Part shown: in pieces, positions 42,993-52,632 of the stretch
Position numbering within the stretch: position 1 is the first letter of the stretch
Layout of the letters: each line of letters begins with the position of its first letter
Assembly (NCBI RefSeq): GCF_016741875.1
Contig: NZ_JAERRF010000006.1
Span: 62,001-126,000 of the forward strand
Direction: 5' to 3'
DNA length: 64,000 bases
From: Streptomyces coffeae
GTDB taxonomy: Bacteria > Actinomycetota > Actinomycetes > Streptomycetales > Streptomycetaceae
Program-made: the position numbers and the translations under genes
Notes under the pieces: generated by a model
Database searches by the model: none
The model's input: the letters and a program-made list of their open reading frames with translations, nothing else
Told to the model about the DNA's origin: nothing

Positions 42993-43727
42993 ATGTCCGT
43001 CACCGCGGTGCTGCACTCAGAGTGGATCAAGGTGAGGTCCGTCCGGGCGAGCCTCGGATCGCTGCTCGCGGTCTTCGCCGCCATGCTGGCCATCACCCTC
43101 CTGGTCTTCGCCACCGTCGACCGAGCGGAGGTGTACAACGACGGGGACCCCGTCTTCGGAGCCTTCTACGCGATCAACTTCGCGCAGATCGCCGCCATCG
43201 CCTTCGGGGCCACCGCCGTCTCGTCCGAGTACGCGGGCGGCGCCCTGCGGATCTCGCTGTCGGCCGTGCCGCAACGGGGTCTGTTCTACGCGGCCAAGAC
43301 GGCGGTCGTGGCCGCCGCCGCTCTCTGCGTGGGGCTCACGACCGCCTTCGCCACCTTCTTCGCGGGCCAGGCGCTCCTGGGAGAGGAAGCCATCGGCCTC
43401 GGCGAACCGGGAGCGCTGCGGGCCTGCGTCGGCGCCGGGATCTACCTCGCGCTGATGGCCTTGTTCGCCGCGGGACTCACCTTTCTGCTGCGCAGCGCCA
43501 CCGCGGTGCTGAGCCTGCTCATCCCGTTCATCCTGATCATGTCTTTCATGATCGGGGACATCGCCGGGGGAGCCGCAGACTATCTGCCGGATCATGCCGG
43601 GCAGCACGTCCTGCACCAGGACCCGGAGGGAGCGGTCGGCCCCTGGACGGGTCTCGCCGTGACGGCGCTGTGGACGGCGGCTGCGCTCCTGGCCGGCTGG
43701 GAAGCGGTACGCCGACGCGACGTCTGA
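42993..43727 (+). CDS. ABC transporter permease
   Basis: 244 residues with six membrane helices (about 20-40, 60-80, 105-130, 145-165, 175-195, 215-235). ABC-2 type, as expected as partner of the ATPase just upstream. It starts MSVTAVLHSEWIKVRSVR, the typical first helix lead of such permeases. GTCTGACC separates it from the ATPase, so it is cotranslated. Function is probably export or self-protection against a peptide or lipid. Confidence 0.88.
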   Translation: MSVTAVLHSEWIKVRSVRASLGSLLAVFAAMLAITLLVFATVDRAEVYNDGDPVFGAFYAINFAQIAAIAFGATAVSSEYAGGALRISLSAVPQRGLFYAAKTAVVAAAALCVGLTTAFATFFAGQALLGEEAIGLGEPGALRACVGAGIYLALMALFAAGLTFLLRSATAVLSLLIPFILIMSFMIGDIAGGAADYLPDHAGQHVLHQDPEGAVGPWTGLAVTALWTAAALLAGWEAVRRRDV

Positions 43728-43730
43728 AGC

Positions 43731-46304
43731 TCAGCGCAGCTTCGCGGTGAAGCTCCGCCCGTAGGCATGGCGCGTGGTGACATCGACCCGGGTGCCGCCA
43801 CGCACGTGGGTGACCCGGACACCCTCGTCCGCCGTGATCGCCCGCATTCTCCGCCCCCTGACCAGCACCGAGACCGTGTCCCGGCCGGTGGTCGGGTCCG
43901 CCACGGCGAGTGACACCGTGCGGTCGTGCGGTGCGTCACCGTGTGCCGTGCGCAGGATCACCGAGCCCGGTCCGTCGATCGACAGCGGCCCGGTGCGGTG
44001 AGTGCCCCGGGTGAAGGTGTTGAGGGCGACAAGACCCAGGCCCCGGTGGCGGACGGCCTGCGCACGGGTGGTGTTGACCAGGACCGACAGCGGCCCGTCC
44101 GCGTAGGCCCGCAGCCGCTCCGCCGAGGCGTGCGGCACGAGGGCGTACGCCATCGAGCGATGTGGCACACCGGCCCGCTGCTCCACCGAGACCGAGAAGA
44201 CCCGGGTGGTCACCGGGGTGTCGGGGTTGGACAGACGCACCGTGCGGCGGCTGCGGGTGACGGTGTCGAGGGTGACGGTGGGCCGTGGTGTGTCGAGGAA
44301 GACATAGCCGACGGAGGCGGAGCGGGTGGTGTTGGCGTAGCGCAGCCAGGCCAGTGGGGCCGTGCCGGTGCCGGACCACGGGGTGCCGTCACGGAGCTGT
44401 CCGGTCACGGTGAGGGTGTCCGGGGGAGGGGCGATCCGGCTGTCGACGGTCGTGGTCACCGCGCGCCCGGCGGAGTCGCCCACCCCGGCGGCGAGCACAA
44501 CGATCTCGTCGTCGAACATGAACCACGACTTGGTGGCGTCGGCGTTGCGGTACACCACGAAGTCGTCCGGCAGTTCGCCGTCCCGCTTCGCCGCGTACGC
44601 CACATCGTCCGACTGCACCAGCCCGGCCGCACCGTACGCGCCGAGGGTGGCCCCACCGGAGAACACATGGGTGCCGCGCGGGAAGTAGACATAGGTGTTC
44701 TGCGCCTCGGACGAGGCGGTGAACCCGCGCTCGGGGTTGTCGTACCACAGCGTTCCGTACAGCTCGGGGACGGTACGCCGGGTCTCCACGGGGGCGGTGA
44801 CACCGGCCAGGCGGTAGGGCGGGACCGTGGTGAAGTAGTCGACGCCGAACGCCCGGGTCTGGTCCTGGCCGGAGAGATAGAGATAGTGGGCGCCGTCGCC
44901 CTGGAACCACGGCATCAGGTTCTCGCCGCTCATGTACTCGTACTTGCTGATCCTTGCCGAGCTCCGGGCCAGGGCGAAGGCGTACCCGGGGCGCCGGTGG
45001 ACCGTCTTGTCCATGGCGTTGAACGCGATGTGGTGCGCGGCCGGAGTGAGGTCCTTCGCCGGGGCCGACGGATCGGCGAGGATATCGGCGTAGCGGGCGA
45101 TGCTCACCGGGGAGACGAACGCCGACGGGTCGAGGGCCGCCTTGGAGGTCGTGCGGACGAACGCCACATAGCCCTTGAGCGCCGTGGCGTCCGCGCCGGT
45201 GGCATGGCCGGAGAGGTCGACGACGGCCTCGACGACCTGGGTGACATCGGTGTAGCCGGTGGTGGTCCGGGACACCCCGCGCCCCTTGACGATCTCCATC
45301 ATCCAGCCCTCGAAGATCAGCGGGGCGAAGCCGTCCACGACCCACCGGTGCGCGGTGCGCACCAGGTCCTCACCGCTCACATATCCGGTGCCCTCGAGCA
45401 TCTTGACGGTCTGCACCACCCGGGTGAGCAGCCCCTTGCCGTAGGAGCCGGTATAGGCCACGGACGCGTGCTGGAGGAAGGAACCGTCCGCGTAGAAGCC
45501 GTCGGTGACGCCGTGCCGCAGATGGTAGGGATCGATGGTGGCCAGCACCGTCAGCTGGTCGGCGACGGCCTTGCTCACCCGGGCGTCGTCCTCCAGTACC
45601 GCGCCCTGGAGCATCCGGTTGGTGGTGATGTCCGCGAGGTTGGCACCGGTGTGGAAGCGGGAGTCCAGATCGACGTCCCCGTCCTTGCCGTTGCGCAGAT
45701 AGGCGTCCATCGAGGCGACGTAGAGGGCGGTGAGGTCCGGCCGGTGGGACGCGAGCTCGTCCCGGAGCAGCGCCAGTGTCCTGCTGACGTGCGAGGAGAT
45801 ACCGATCTCCCAGGTGAACCAGTTGCCGTAGTAGCCCTTCGACTGGTTGCCGTAGTAGTGCTGATGAAGCCACATCAGACCGTTGATGACCCGCCGCTGG
45901 ACAGTTGTGTCGCCGCGGAGTGCGGACGGCGGGCCGCCGGGCACAGTGGTGGCGAGGGCGATCTCGTACAGGTACTGGTACGAGGTCATCAGATGGGGGT
46001 CGCTGCTGCCCAGCGGCAGCCCCTCGAAGAGCTCACCGTCCCCGGCGCCGTCCATCGCGGTGAGCCGGGAGCGGGCGGTGGCGGCGATGGCCGTGAGCTT
46101 GGCGGCGACTTCGGGCCGGGCGTTGGAGCCGGGGGTGCCGGCGAGGACGGCGACCGTGTTGTCGATCAGTCTGGCGTGGTCGGCGGACGCCTCGTGGGCC
46201 GAGATGGCCGGACGACCCGCCGCCCGTGCGCGGGGTGGATGGGCGAGCGCCGCCAGGGGCACGGCGGGGGCCAGGGACAGCAGATCACGACGTGAGAGAG
46301 ACAC
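43731..46304 (-). CDS. Polysaccharide lyase family 8 (hyaluronate/chondroitin/xanthan lyase)
   Basis: 857 residues. A Tat-type signal (SRRDLLSLAPAVPLAAL) opens it, then the alpha/alpha toroid (to about residue 400) and the beta-sandwich domains. The catalytic helix and loop DGSFLQHASVAYTGSYG, with His near residue 279, and the Asn-bearing TGANLADITTNRMLQG are diagnostic for PL8. It cleaves uronic acid-containing polysaccharides by beta-elimination. GTG 46304 follows GGAG; the frame upstream is non-coding. A LacI-type site lies 34 bases before the start. It ends four bases from the permease stop, in convergence. Confidence 0.88.
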   Translation of the reverse strand: MSLSRRDLLSLAPAVPLAALAHPPRARAAGRPAISAHEASADHARLIDNTVAVLAGTPGSNARPEVAAKLTAIAATARSRLTAMDGAGDGELFEGLPLGSSDPHLMTSYQYLYEIALATTVPGGPPSALRGDTTVQRRVINGLMWLHQHYYGNQSKGYYGNWFTWEIGISSHVSRTLALLRDELASHRPDLTALYVASMDAYLRNGKDGDVDLDSRFHTGANLADITTNRMLQGAVLEDDARVSKAVADQLTVLATIDPYHLRHGVTDGFYADGSFLQHASVAYTGSYGKGLLTRVVQTVKMLEGTGYVSGEDLVRTAHRWVVDGFAPLIFEGWMMEIVKGRGVSRTTTGYTDVTQVVEAVVDLSGHATGADATALKGYVAFVRTTSKAALDPSAFVSPVSIARYADILADPSAPAKDLTPAAHHIAFNAMDKTVHRRPGYAFALARSSARISKYEYMSGENLMPWFQGDGAHYLYLSGQDQTRAFGVDYFTTVPPYRLAGVTAPVETRRTVPELYGTLWYDNPERGFTASSEAQNTYVYFPRGTHVFSGGATLGAYGAAGLVQSDDVAYAAKRDGELPDDFVVYRNADATKSWFMFDDEIVVLAAGVGDSAGRAVTTTVDSRIAPPPDTLTVTGQLRDGTPWSGTGTAPLAWLRYANTTRSASVGYVFLDTPRPTVTLDTVTRSRRTVRLSNPDTPVTTRVFSVSVEQRAGVPHRSMAYALVPHASAERLRAYADGPLSVLVNTTRAQAVRHRGLGLVALNTFTRGTHRTGPLSIDGPGSVILRTAHGDAPHDRTVSLAVADPTTGRDTVSVLVRGRRMRAITADEGVRVTHVRGGTRVDVTTRHAYGRSFTAKLR

Positions 46305-46337
46305 GGGATACGCTCCAACGCTCGCGAGGATTCGGAT

Positions 46338-46350
46338 GGAAAGCGCTTGC
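46338..46350. promoter_or_regulatory. LacI-type operator before the lyase
   Basis: GGAAAGCGCTTGC, with the palindromic core AAGCGCTT, is the common streptomycete LacI/GalR-family site. It lies 34-46 bases upstream of the lyase GTG, across its promoter. No LacI gene is adjacent. Confidence 0.55.
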
Positions 46351-46505
46351 GGCATTGAACCAACCATGGCGCCCACTGTCACTAGCCGATGCCGATGGCC
46401 GGTCCTGGGTGATCAGCACCGTCACTGCTCCGAAGTGCGCAACTCCTGATCAGTTTCTGATGGCGGGCCATGGACCGGCGGGAGGACGGGTTAGCGTCTG
46501 TCGCT

Positions 46506-48224
46506 ATGCAATGGGCTGGTGTCATCGACGGTGCGACCCGGGCCGTCACCGGAGCGCGACCGGACCGGCCCCGGACGCGGGCCGCGTTCCGGACGCTGAG
46601 ACGGCACCGCCGCCCGCTGTTCGCGCTCGCCGTGGTGGCGCTGCTGGTCCAGATGGCGGTGGCGATGGTCACCACGGCGGTGGAGCAGACCCCGACCATC
46701 GACGAGCCGGTGTACGTGGGCGCCGGAGTGGTCAACGTGCAGGAGCACAGCCTGCGGTACAACCCTGAACATCCACCCCTGGGCAAGCTGATCATCGGGG
46801 CCGGGACACTGTTCACCGATGTCCGGCCGGACCCCGGTTTCTCCGGTGACCAGACGGCGCTGGGGCGGCATCTGCTGTACGAGTCGGGCAACGACCCCTG
46901 GCGGCTGATGCTCTGCGCCCGGCTGCCGGTGATCGTGCTGACGCTGCTGTTCGGTCTTGTGGTGCTGGCGTTCACCCGCGATCTCACGGGCCGCGCGGGT
47001 GCGTTGACCGCGCTCGCCCTGTACACGTTCTCACCCGATGTCATCGCCCACGGCTCACTGGCCACGCTCGACGTCCCCACGGCCGGATCTCTGCTGACGT
47101 CGGTGTGGCTGCTGTGGCGGGCCAGGCGGCGCCCGCGCCTCCACCTTCCCCTGGCCGGGGCGGCGCTCGGCGCCGCGGTGGCCACCAAGATGAGCGCGCT
47201 GGCCGCGGTGCCCGTTCTGCTGCCCCTGGCGGTGCTGTCGGTCTGGTGCGCCCGCCGGGCGCGGAACTCCGAACCCCTCGATGCCCGCGGGGTGGTGCGG
47301 CTGCTGGTGCGCGGTCTCGTGGCGGCGGCCGGGGTGGCGCTCGTGGCGCTGGCCGTGGTGTGGGCGAGCTATCTCGCCGTCGATCCGCGGCTGCGCTGGA
47401 CCACTCCGCCCCAGGTGCCGGACCTCCGGGGCCTGCGGGAACTCGCCGTCGAGTGGATGCCGTTCCCCGAGCCCTACCGGGACGGGATGCGCATCCAGTT
47501 CGGCTTCGAGTACCAGCGCTACCACGGCTTTCTCTTCGGACGCCACTACGTCGGCTCGCTCTGGTACTACCTGCCCGTGGCGCTGCTGGTGAAGACACCG
47601 CTGGGCATGCTGGCCCTGTGGGCGGCCGGTGCCGTGACACTGGTGGCGGTCCGCCGCTTCCGCCCCGCGGCGCCGTACGTCCTCGTGCCGTCGGCCGTGC
47701 TGCTGCTCGCGGCCATGGACGGGGCCCGTGACTTCGGGGTCCGCTACGTGGTCTTCCTGCCGATGTTCCTGGCGGTCGCGGCCGGTTGTGTGACGGCCGT
47801 GCGCCCGCGCCGGAGTCACGCGGTGACGGCGGCGCTCGCGGTGTGGGTCGCGGTCAGCTCACTGCGGACGTACCCCTGCTATCTGCCGTACGCCAACGAG
47901 GCGTTCGGCGGACCGGCGCGCACCCACCGCTATCTCCATGACTCCAACGTCGACTGGGGCCAGGACCTGGGACGGCTGGCCGACCGGCTCCGGACCCGCT
48001 ATCCGCGGGAGAAGGTCTGGCTGGTCTACAAGGGCGCCGGGGTGCCGTCCGCGTACGGCATCGAGGCGTCCGACCCGCGCAGGGTGGACCCGGACCGGGT
48101 CCACGGTCTGCTCGCGGTGTCGGACTCCTCGGCCGCCCTGGCCCGCGGACGGCTGGCCGACCTCCTCGATGGCAGCACACCGGTCGATGATGTCGGCCAC
48201 TCCATCACCCTCTACCGCCGGTGA
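46506..48224 (+). CDS. GT39-like polyprenyl-phosphate-dependent glycosyltransferase
   Basis: About 572 residues with ten or more membrane helices. The first extracytoplasmic loop has the acidic pair TIDEPVYVGAG and the EHPPLGKLIIGAG block of the PMT/ArnT fold (GT-C), which uses lipid-phosphate sugars. Later HDSNVDWGQDLGRLA, near residue 480, is a conserved C-terminal block of this subgroup. ATG 46506 is chosen; ATG 46470 is the next option, and the ribosome site is weak. It is divergent from the lyase. The acceptor is unknown, perhaps exported protein or cell wall. Confidence 0.78.
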   Translation: MQWAGVIDGATRAVTGARPDRPRTRAAFRTLRRHRRPLFALAVVALLVQMAVAMVTTAVEQTPTIDEPVYVGAGVVNVQEHSLRYNPEHPPLGKLIIGAGTLFTDVRPDPGFSGDQTALGRHLLYESGNDPWRLMLCARLPVIVLTLLFGLVVLAFTRDLTGRAGALTALALYTFSPDVIAHGSLATLDVPTAGSLLTSVWLLWRARRRPRLHLPLAGAALGAAVATKMSALAAVPVLLPLAVLSVWCARRARNSEPLDARGVVRLLVRGLVAAAGVALVALAVVWASYLAVDPRLRWTTPPQVPDLRGLRELAVEWMPFPEPYRDGMRIQFGFEYQRYHGFLFGRHYVGSLWYYLPVALLVKTPLGMLALWAAGAVTLVAVRRFRPAAPYVLVPSAVLLLAAMDGARDFGVRYVVFLPMFLAVAAGCVTAVRPRRSHAVTAALAVWVAVSSLRTYPCYLPYANEAFGGPARTHRYLHDSNVDWGQDLGRLADRLRTRYPREKVWLVYKGAGVPSAYGIEASDPRRVDPDRVHGLLAVSDSSAALARGRLADLLDGSTPVDDVGHSITLYRR

Positions 48225-48264
48225 CCGGGCGGGTGTGCGCGTTCTCAGGACGTCGGGGACGTTC

Positions 48265-50295
48265 TCAGGACCCGCCTGCCACCGTGGCCGGGCACAGCCG
48301 CCGTGGCGCGTTGTCGTCGCGGAGTTTGGCGTCCACACACCCACCGGGCAGGCCCTTGTGCGGTGCGCTGCCGAAGTTGGCGGTGACGGTGAGGGTCCCG
48401 CCCCCGAAGACGGTCCGCTGGACGGTGCGATCGGCGGTCAGCGCGCGGAAGTCGGTCAGCGGCTCGGTACCCGCCGCCTTGTGCAGCGGCGCGAAGTACT
48501 TCTGGAGGGCCGCGAGTTCGCCGCCGTTCTTCTCCAGCGAGTCACCGGTGAGCACGAAGTTGAGCGGGGTGTTGTAGAGCATGGCGAGCAGCGCGCGGTC
48601 GGTCTTCTGCCGCGGCAGCTTGGAGTACGACAGCTCCCAGCGCTCGGTGTTCACCAGGGAGTCATGGAGGGCGGTTTCGTACAGCGGCACCCGGTAGACC
48701 GGGTCGTACATCGCCTTCGCCACATCGGCCGGCAGCTCCGCGGGCTTGAAGAAGATGCGCGGGGCGTCTGCGGGCGCGTACCCGCCCCATGTCTCCTTGT
48801 CCCGCTGTGCCGTCCACAGACCGCCCGCCACCGGGGTGCCCGAGCCGTGGTCGAAGGCCAGCTCCTTGTTGGCCCAGGCCCCGGCGGACTCCGAGCCCAG
48901 CACGAGGCCGCGGTCGGACAGCCGCTTCATCCGGGCCAGCCGGTTGGCGCGGTCCTTCGCCTTGGTCATGGGGTGGGCGGTGCTGTGGTCGCGGAACAGC
49001 TCACCGGCCGCGTCCACGTCGAGGAAGTAGCTGTCGGCGCCCGCCTTGGTCATCTCGCGGGTGCGGTCGGCGAGGTAGTGGTGGCGCGGCTCGGCCTTCT
49101 CGAACGCCTCGGAGCTGAGGTAGCAGCCGCGATCGTGGAAGCCGGGGACGGGCTTGCCGTCGGCGTCCTTGACACAGAAGTCCGGGTACACCCTGCCCGG
49201 CCAGGTGGAGGTCGGCGCGTCGGAGGTGGCCGGGTCCTGGCCGTTGGCGAACGAGTCGTACGGGCCGACGAGATAGCCCGCCTTCTTCGCGGCCGCGGTG
49301 GCGGCGGCGTCCATGGGGCGGTCGTCGGCGTCGTAGCCGAGCCACATACGGTCCACGCCGAGGCCGCGCAACGTGCCCATGAAGTCGGCCTTGCGGGCGT
49401 CGCCCCACAGATAGGCGTGGAAGGCGCCGAGCAGTTTCCCGGTGGCCGGTGTCTCCCGGATCTTCTCCCGCAGGCTCTTCACCTGCCCGTGCTCACCGAG
49501 CCAGGCGCGGTAGTCGCGGGCAGCGGCCACGGGGGAGCCGTCGGTGAGCGAGAAGGCCACGGTGTACCGCGTGGTGCCGTCGGCGCGCGAGAAGCGGTGG
49601 GTGGCGGCGGTGCGCAGCTTGCCCCCGTGGGAGGTGACCCGCAGCGCGGTGCCGATGTCGCTGGGTACGAGATAGCTCACCCCCTGCCGGTCGCCGAGCG
49701 CATAGCCCCACAGCGGCATCGACAGACCCGACTCCATGGCGATGTCGGTGCCGACCAGATCGGCCCGGGAGGAGTTCCAGAAACGGTCGGCCACCGGCAG
49801 CGACAGCCCTTCCCCACGCGGCAGCTGTACGGCCGAGGCGCGCCGGTCGGTGCCGGTGACCGGCCACGACAGGGTGCGGGCGGGCTTGTTGGCGGCCTTG
49901 CCGGTGGCCGTGACCGACAGCACCAGACGGCCGTTGTCACCGGCGCGGGCGGTGACGTCCAGCCCGGTGTCCGGATAGCTCCAGCGGGCGGCGCCCGGCG
50001 AGGTGGTCACGGAGCCGGGCTTCCCGGGAGCGGTGGCGGCGGGCGCGGACAGCTCCACGGTGCCCTGGCCGGTACGGGCCGTGACCCGCAGCGAGGTGGT
50101 GTCCACGGTGGCGGTGCCGCCCCGCACCGGGACTTCCACACGATGGCCACCGACCACGACCGGGCGTGGCGCGTCCTGCTGTCCGGAGTGGGTGGTGGAG
50201 GCGAGGGTGGTCGTGGCAAAGGCGAGACAGGACACCGCGCCCGCCAGCGCCACCGCGGCGGTCACCCGCGACCGGGTGAAGTGTGTGCGTTTCAT
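48265..50295 (-). CDS. Secreted glycoside hydrolase, GH101/GH129-related
   Basis: 676 residues. A signal segment (TAAVALAGAVSCLAFATTTL) is followed by a beta-sandwich domain to about residue 290 and a TIM barrel. VDRMWLGYDADDRPMDAA, GADSYFLDVDAAGEL and VLGSESAGAWANKEL form the barrel strands. The Asp pair near 'YFLDVD' and the Glu in 'SESAG' are candidate catalytic residues. I assign it to the GH101/GH129-related group, which removes alpha-linked GalNAc, by layout and by its neighbour. ATG 50295; the ribosome site is poor. It probably uses the TCTTA-repeat promoter at 50319. Confidence 0.6.
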   Translation of the reverse strand: MKRTHFTRSRVTAAVALAGAVSCLAFATTTLASTTHSGQQDAPRPVVVGGHRVEVPVRGGTATVDTTSLRVTARTGQGTVELSAPAATAPGKPGSVTTSPGAARWSYPDTGLDVTARAGDNGRLVLSVTATGKAANKPARTLSWPVTGTDRRASAVQLPRGEGLSLPVADRFWNSSRADLVGTDIAMESGLSMPLWGYALGDRQGVSYLVPSDIGTALRVTSHGGKLRTAATHRFSRADGTTRYTVAFSLTDGSPVAAARDYRAWLGEHGQVKSLREKIRETPATGKLLGAFHAYLWGDARKADFMGTLRGLGVDRMWLGYDADDRPMDAAATAAAKKAGYLVGPYDSFANGQDPATSDAPTSTWPGRVYPDFCVKDADGKPVPGFHDRGCYLSSEAFEKAEPRHHYLADRTREMTKAGADSYFLDVDAAGELFRDHSTAHPMTKAKDRANRLARMKRLSDRGLVLGSESAGAWANKELAFDHGSGTPVAGGLWTAQRDKETWGGYAPADAPRIFFKPAELPADVAKAMYDPVYRVPLYETALHDSLVNTERWELSYSKLPRQKTDRALLAMLYNTPLNFVLTGDSLEKNGGELAALQKYFAPLHKAAGTEPLTDFRALTADRTVQRTVFGGGTLTVTANFGSAPHKGLPGGCVDAKLRDDNAPRRLCPATVAGGS

Positions 50296-50318
50296 AGGAC
50301 GTTGATAACGAGCCGATA

Positions 50319-50335
50319 TAAGAGGGCTTCTAAGA
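50319..50335 (-). promoter_or_regulatory. TCTTA direct repeats before the hydrolase
   Basis: On the minus strand TCTTA occurs twice, 12 bases apart (50335-50331 and 50323-50319), in TCTTAGAAGCCCTCTTA. It is the same arrangement as at 52611-52626. Direct repeats of this length and spacing fit an OmpR-type regulator. Confidence 0.6.
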
Positions 50336-50381
50336 ACGGCTCCGGAGCACCGCCGGAACCGGCTCCGGGAAGGGCCGGTTC

Positions 50382-51815
50382 TCAACGTTCCGGGTCCGCA
50401 CGGCCGGACCTGGCGCGCGGGATACGCAGCCGGAAGAGCGCACCGCCGCCGTCGGCCGCCTCCGCGGTGAGCGCGGCGCCATGTGCCCGGGCGATCTGCC
50501 GGGCCATGGCGAGCCCCAGCCCCGAACCGGGCAGGGCACGTGCCTGCCGGGAGCGGTAGAAGCGGTCGAAGACATACGGCAGGTCCTCAGCGGCGATACC
50601 GGGGCCGTGGTCGCGGACGGTGAGCTCGATGGCGTGTTCGCCCGAGGTGAGCCGGACCTCCACCTCGGCGCCGCGCGGGCTGAACTTGGCCGCGTTGTCC
50701 AGCAGATTGGTCAGCAGCCGGGCCAGCCGCGCGGGCACCCCGTCCACGGTGACCTCGGCAAGCTCCGTGGTGAAGGCGGTGTGTGCCCAGTGCGAGCGCG
50801 CCTCCTCGACACAGCGCGCGGCCAGCAGATCCAGCCGCACCGGCTCCACCAGCGGCTGCGGCTCCTCGTCCCGTGCCAGCTCGATCAGATCGTTGACCAG
50901 GCCGGTCACCTCGCGCAGCCGGCCGCCGAGCGCCGACGCGGCCCGGTCCCGCTGGGCGGGGGAGAGCCGGTCGGCACGGGCCAGCAGCTCGGCGTTGGTA
51001 CGCAGTGCGGTCAGCGGGGTGCGCAGCTCATGGGAGGCATCGGCCACCAGACGGCGCTGGGCGGCCACCGACTCCTCGAGCTCACCGAGCATGGTGTTGA
51101 AGCTCCCGGCCAGCCGGGTGATCTCGTCCCCGCGCCGCAGCTCCTCCGGCGGCAGCTCGATGCGATGGGCCGGGTCGCGGGTGGCGGCGATCCGTTCGGC
51201 GGTGGCGGTGAGCCGGGTGACGGGCGCCAGCGCCCGGCGGGAGGCCAGATAGCCGAGCCCGGCGGCGAGCAGCGCCCCCGCCGCGCCGATGGCGGCGAGC
51301 AGCCGCGCGGCCTGGCGTTCGCCCTGCTCCACGGTGTCGGAGCGCAGGGCGAGCTGAAGTGCGCGATGACCGCGCAGCGGGGTGGTCAGCGTCCGCATCC
51401 GGTGCCCGCGCACGGTGACGTCGCTGTGGTACGCGCCGCGGGAGCCCGCGGCCACCTGGCGGGTGGCGTCGGTGACCGGGACCACCAGGTCCTTGCCGAG
51501 CGGGTGTCCCGGGGTGCCGGTCTTCTGGGTGACGACCTGCGCGCAGGCGGGCGCGGCGAGCCAGCGGCATTCCCCGTACAGCGTCCCGGTGCCCTCGTCG
51601 CGCCGGTCCTGGGCCAGCAGGGTGGCCTGCTGGGTGAGCTGGAGGTCGAGCTGACGCACCAGCTCGTAGCGGATGACCACGTACGCGGCCGCGCACACCC
51701 CGACCGTGACCAGCGCCACCGCGACCGAGGTGATCAGCGCCATCCGGGCGCGCAGCGGCAGACGCCCCGTCAGCCGGCCCGTCGGACGGCCTCCGGTCCG
51801 GTGGGCGGCGCTCAT
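50382..51815 (-). CDS. Sensor histidine kinase (HisKA)
   Basis: 477 residues. A membrane helix near 25-47 and a second near 165-190 frame an extracytoplasmic sensor of about 120 residues; then HAMP, DHp with DASHELRTPLTALRT (phospho-His), and an HATPase ending with GSGLGLAMARQIARAHGA. ATG 51815 overlaps the regulator stop by four bases. It resembles the TcrY/PrrB-type kinases. The sensor part has two Cys (EC, AAC), a possible disulphide. Confidence 0.93.
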   Translation of the reverse strand: MSAAHRTGGRPTGRLTGRLPLRARMALITSVAVALVTVGVCAAAYVVIRYELVRQLDLQLTQQATLLAQDRRDEGTGTLYGECRWLAAPACAQVVTQKTGTPGHPLGKDLVVPVTDATRQVAAGSRGAYHSDVTVRGHRMRTLTTPLRGHRALQLALRSDTVEQGERQAARLLAAIGAAGALLAAGLGYLASRRALAPVTRLTATAERIAATRDPAHRIELPPEELRRGDEITRLAGSFNTMLGELEESVAAQRRLVADASHELRTPLTALRTNAELLARADRLSPAQRDRAASALGGRLREVTGLVNDLIELARDEEPQPLVEPVRLDLLAARCVEEARSHWAHTAFTTELAEVTVDGVPARLARLLTNLLDNAAKFSPRGAEVEVRLTSGEHAIELTVRDHGPGIAAEDLPYVFDRFYRSRQARALPGSGLGLAMARQIARAHGAALTAEAADGGGALFRLRIPRARSGRADPER

Positions 51816-52558
51816 CGCTCGGCCAGTGCGTAGCCGGTGCCGTGCACCGTGTGGACCAGCCGCGGGGCGCCGTCCGCCTCCAGTTTGCGGCGCAGATAAC
51901 CGATGTACACCGCCAGCGAGTTGGAGTCCGAGGCGAACTCGGTGCCCCACACCAGCTCCTGGATCAGCTCCCGCGGCAGCACCTGGCCCGGATGGCGGAG
52001 GAACACCTCCAGCAGCCCGAACTCGGTACGGGTGAACTCCATCCGCCGTCCGCCGCGCACTCCGGTGCGGCTCTCCGGATCGACGGTCAGATCGGCGAAG
52101 GACAGCGCCCCGGACACGTTTTCGTCGAGCGGCCCGGCGGGTGCGGCACGGCGCAGCAGCGCCCGCAGCCGGGCCAGCAACTCGTCCAGCGCGAACGGCT
52201 TGACCAGATAGTCGTCGGCCCCCGCGTCCAGGCCCGCCACCCGCTCGCTGATCTCGTCCCGGGCGGTGAGCACCAGGACGGGCGTACGGTCGCCGAGCCC
52301 GCGCAGTCTCCGGCACACCGCCAGCCCGTCCATCACCGGCATGCCCAGGTCCAGCACGATGGCGTCCGGCGGCTCGGCGGCGACCGCGCTGAGCGCCGCC
52401 AGACCGTCCCCGGCCACCCGTACCTCGTACCCCTCCACGGCCAGCCCGTCCACGAGGGCGGCGCGGACCTCCGGATCGTCGTCCACCACCAGCACGGCCG
52501 CCGTCCGGGGGTCGGTGGGCTTTCCCCGGCCGGACGGGGAGGACGCGGCAGCGGACAT
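51812..52558 (-). CDS. OmpR-type response regulator
   Basis: 248 residues. The receiver domain has VDDDPEVRAAL and the phospho-Asp in IVLDLGMPVMDG near residue 60; a winged helix follows from about 150 (TRTEFGLLEVFLRHPGQVLP, then the recognition helix with SNSLAVYIGYLRRKLEADGA). ATG 52558 with AAAGG upstream; GTG 52561 is the alternative. It is the first gene of the TCS operon and is preceded by direct repeats that match those before the hydrolase. Confidence 0.93.
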   Translation of the reverse strand: MSAAASSPSGRGKPTDPRTAAVLVVDDDPEVRAALVDGLAVEGYEVRVAGDGLAALSAVAAEPPDAIVLDLGMPVMDGLAVCRRLRGLGDRTPVLVLTARDEISERVAGLDAGADDYLVKPFALDELLARLRALLRRAAPAGPLDENVSGALSFADLTVDPESRTGVRGGRRMEFTRTEFGLLEVFLRHPGQVLPRELIQELVWGTEFASDSNSLAVYIGYLRRKLEADGAPRLVHTVHGTGYALAER

Positions 52559-52610
52559 CACGGGGCCTTTCGGATGGGCACAGGTCAGTCCCTACCCTGG
52601 CAGAACGCGC

Positions 52611-52626
52611 TCTTAGAACCCTCTTA
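52611..52626 (+). promoter_or_regulatory. TCTTA direct repeats between the TCS and the GNAT gene
   Basis: TCTTA at 52611-52615 and 52622-52626, 11 bases apart, in TCTTAGAACCCTCTTA. It lies in the divergent promoter region of the response regulator and the acetyltransferase, so autoregulation by the regulator is likely. Confidence 0.6.
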
Positions 52627-52632
52627 ACCGCC

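Noticed and set aside
43731..46304. Starting the lyase at 46382
   Set aside because: The extra 26 residues have no signal-peptide logic and GTG 46304 has a well-spaced GGAG and gives a normal Tat start.
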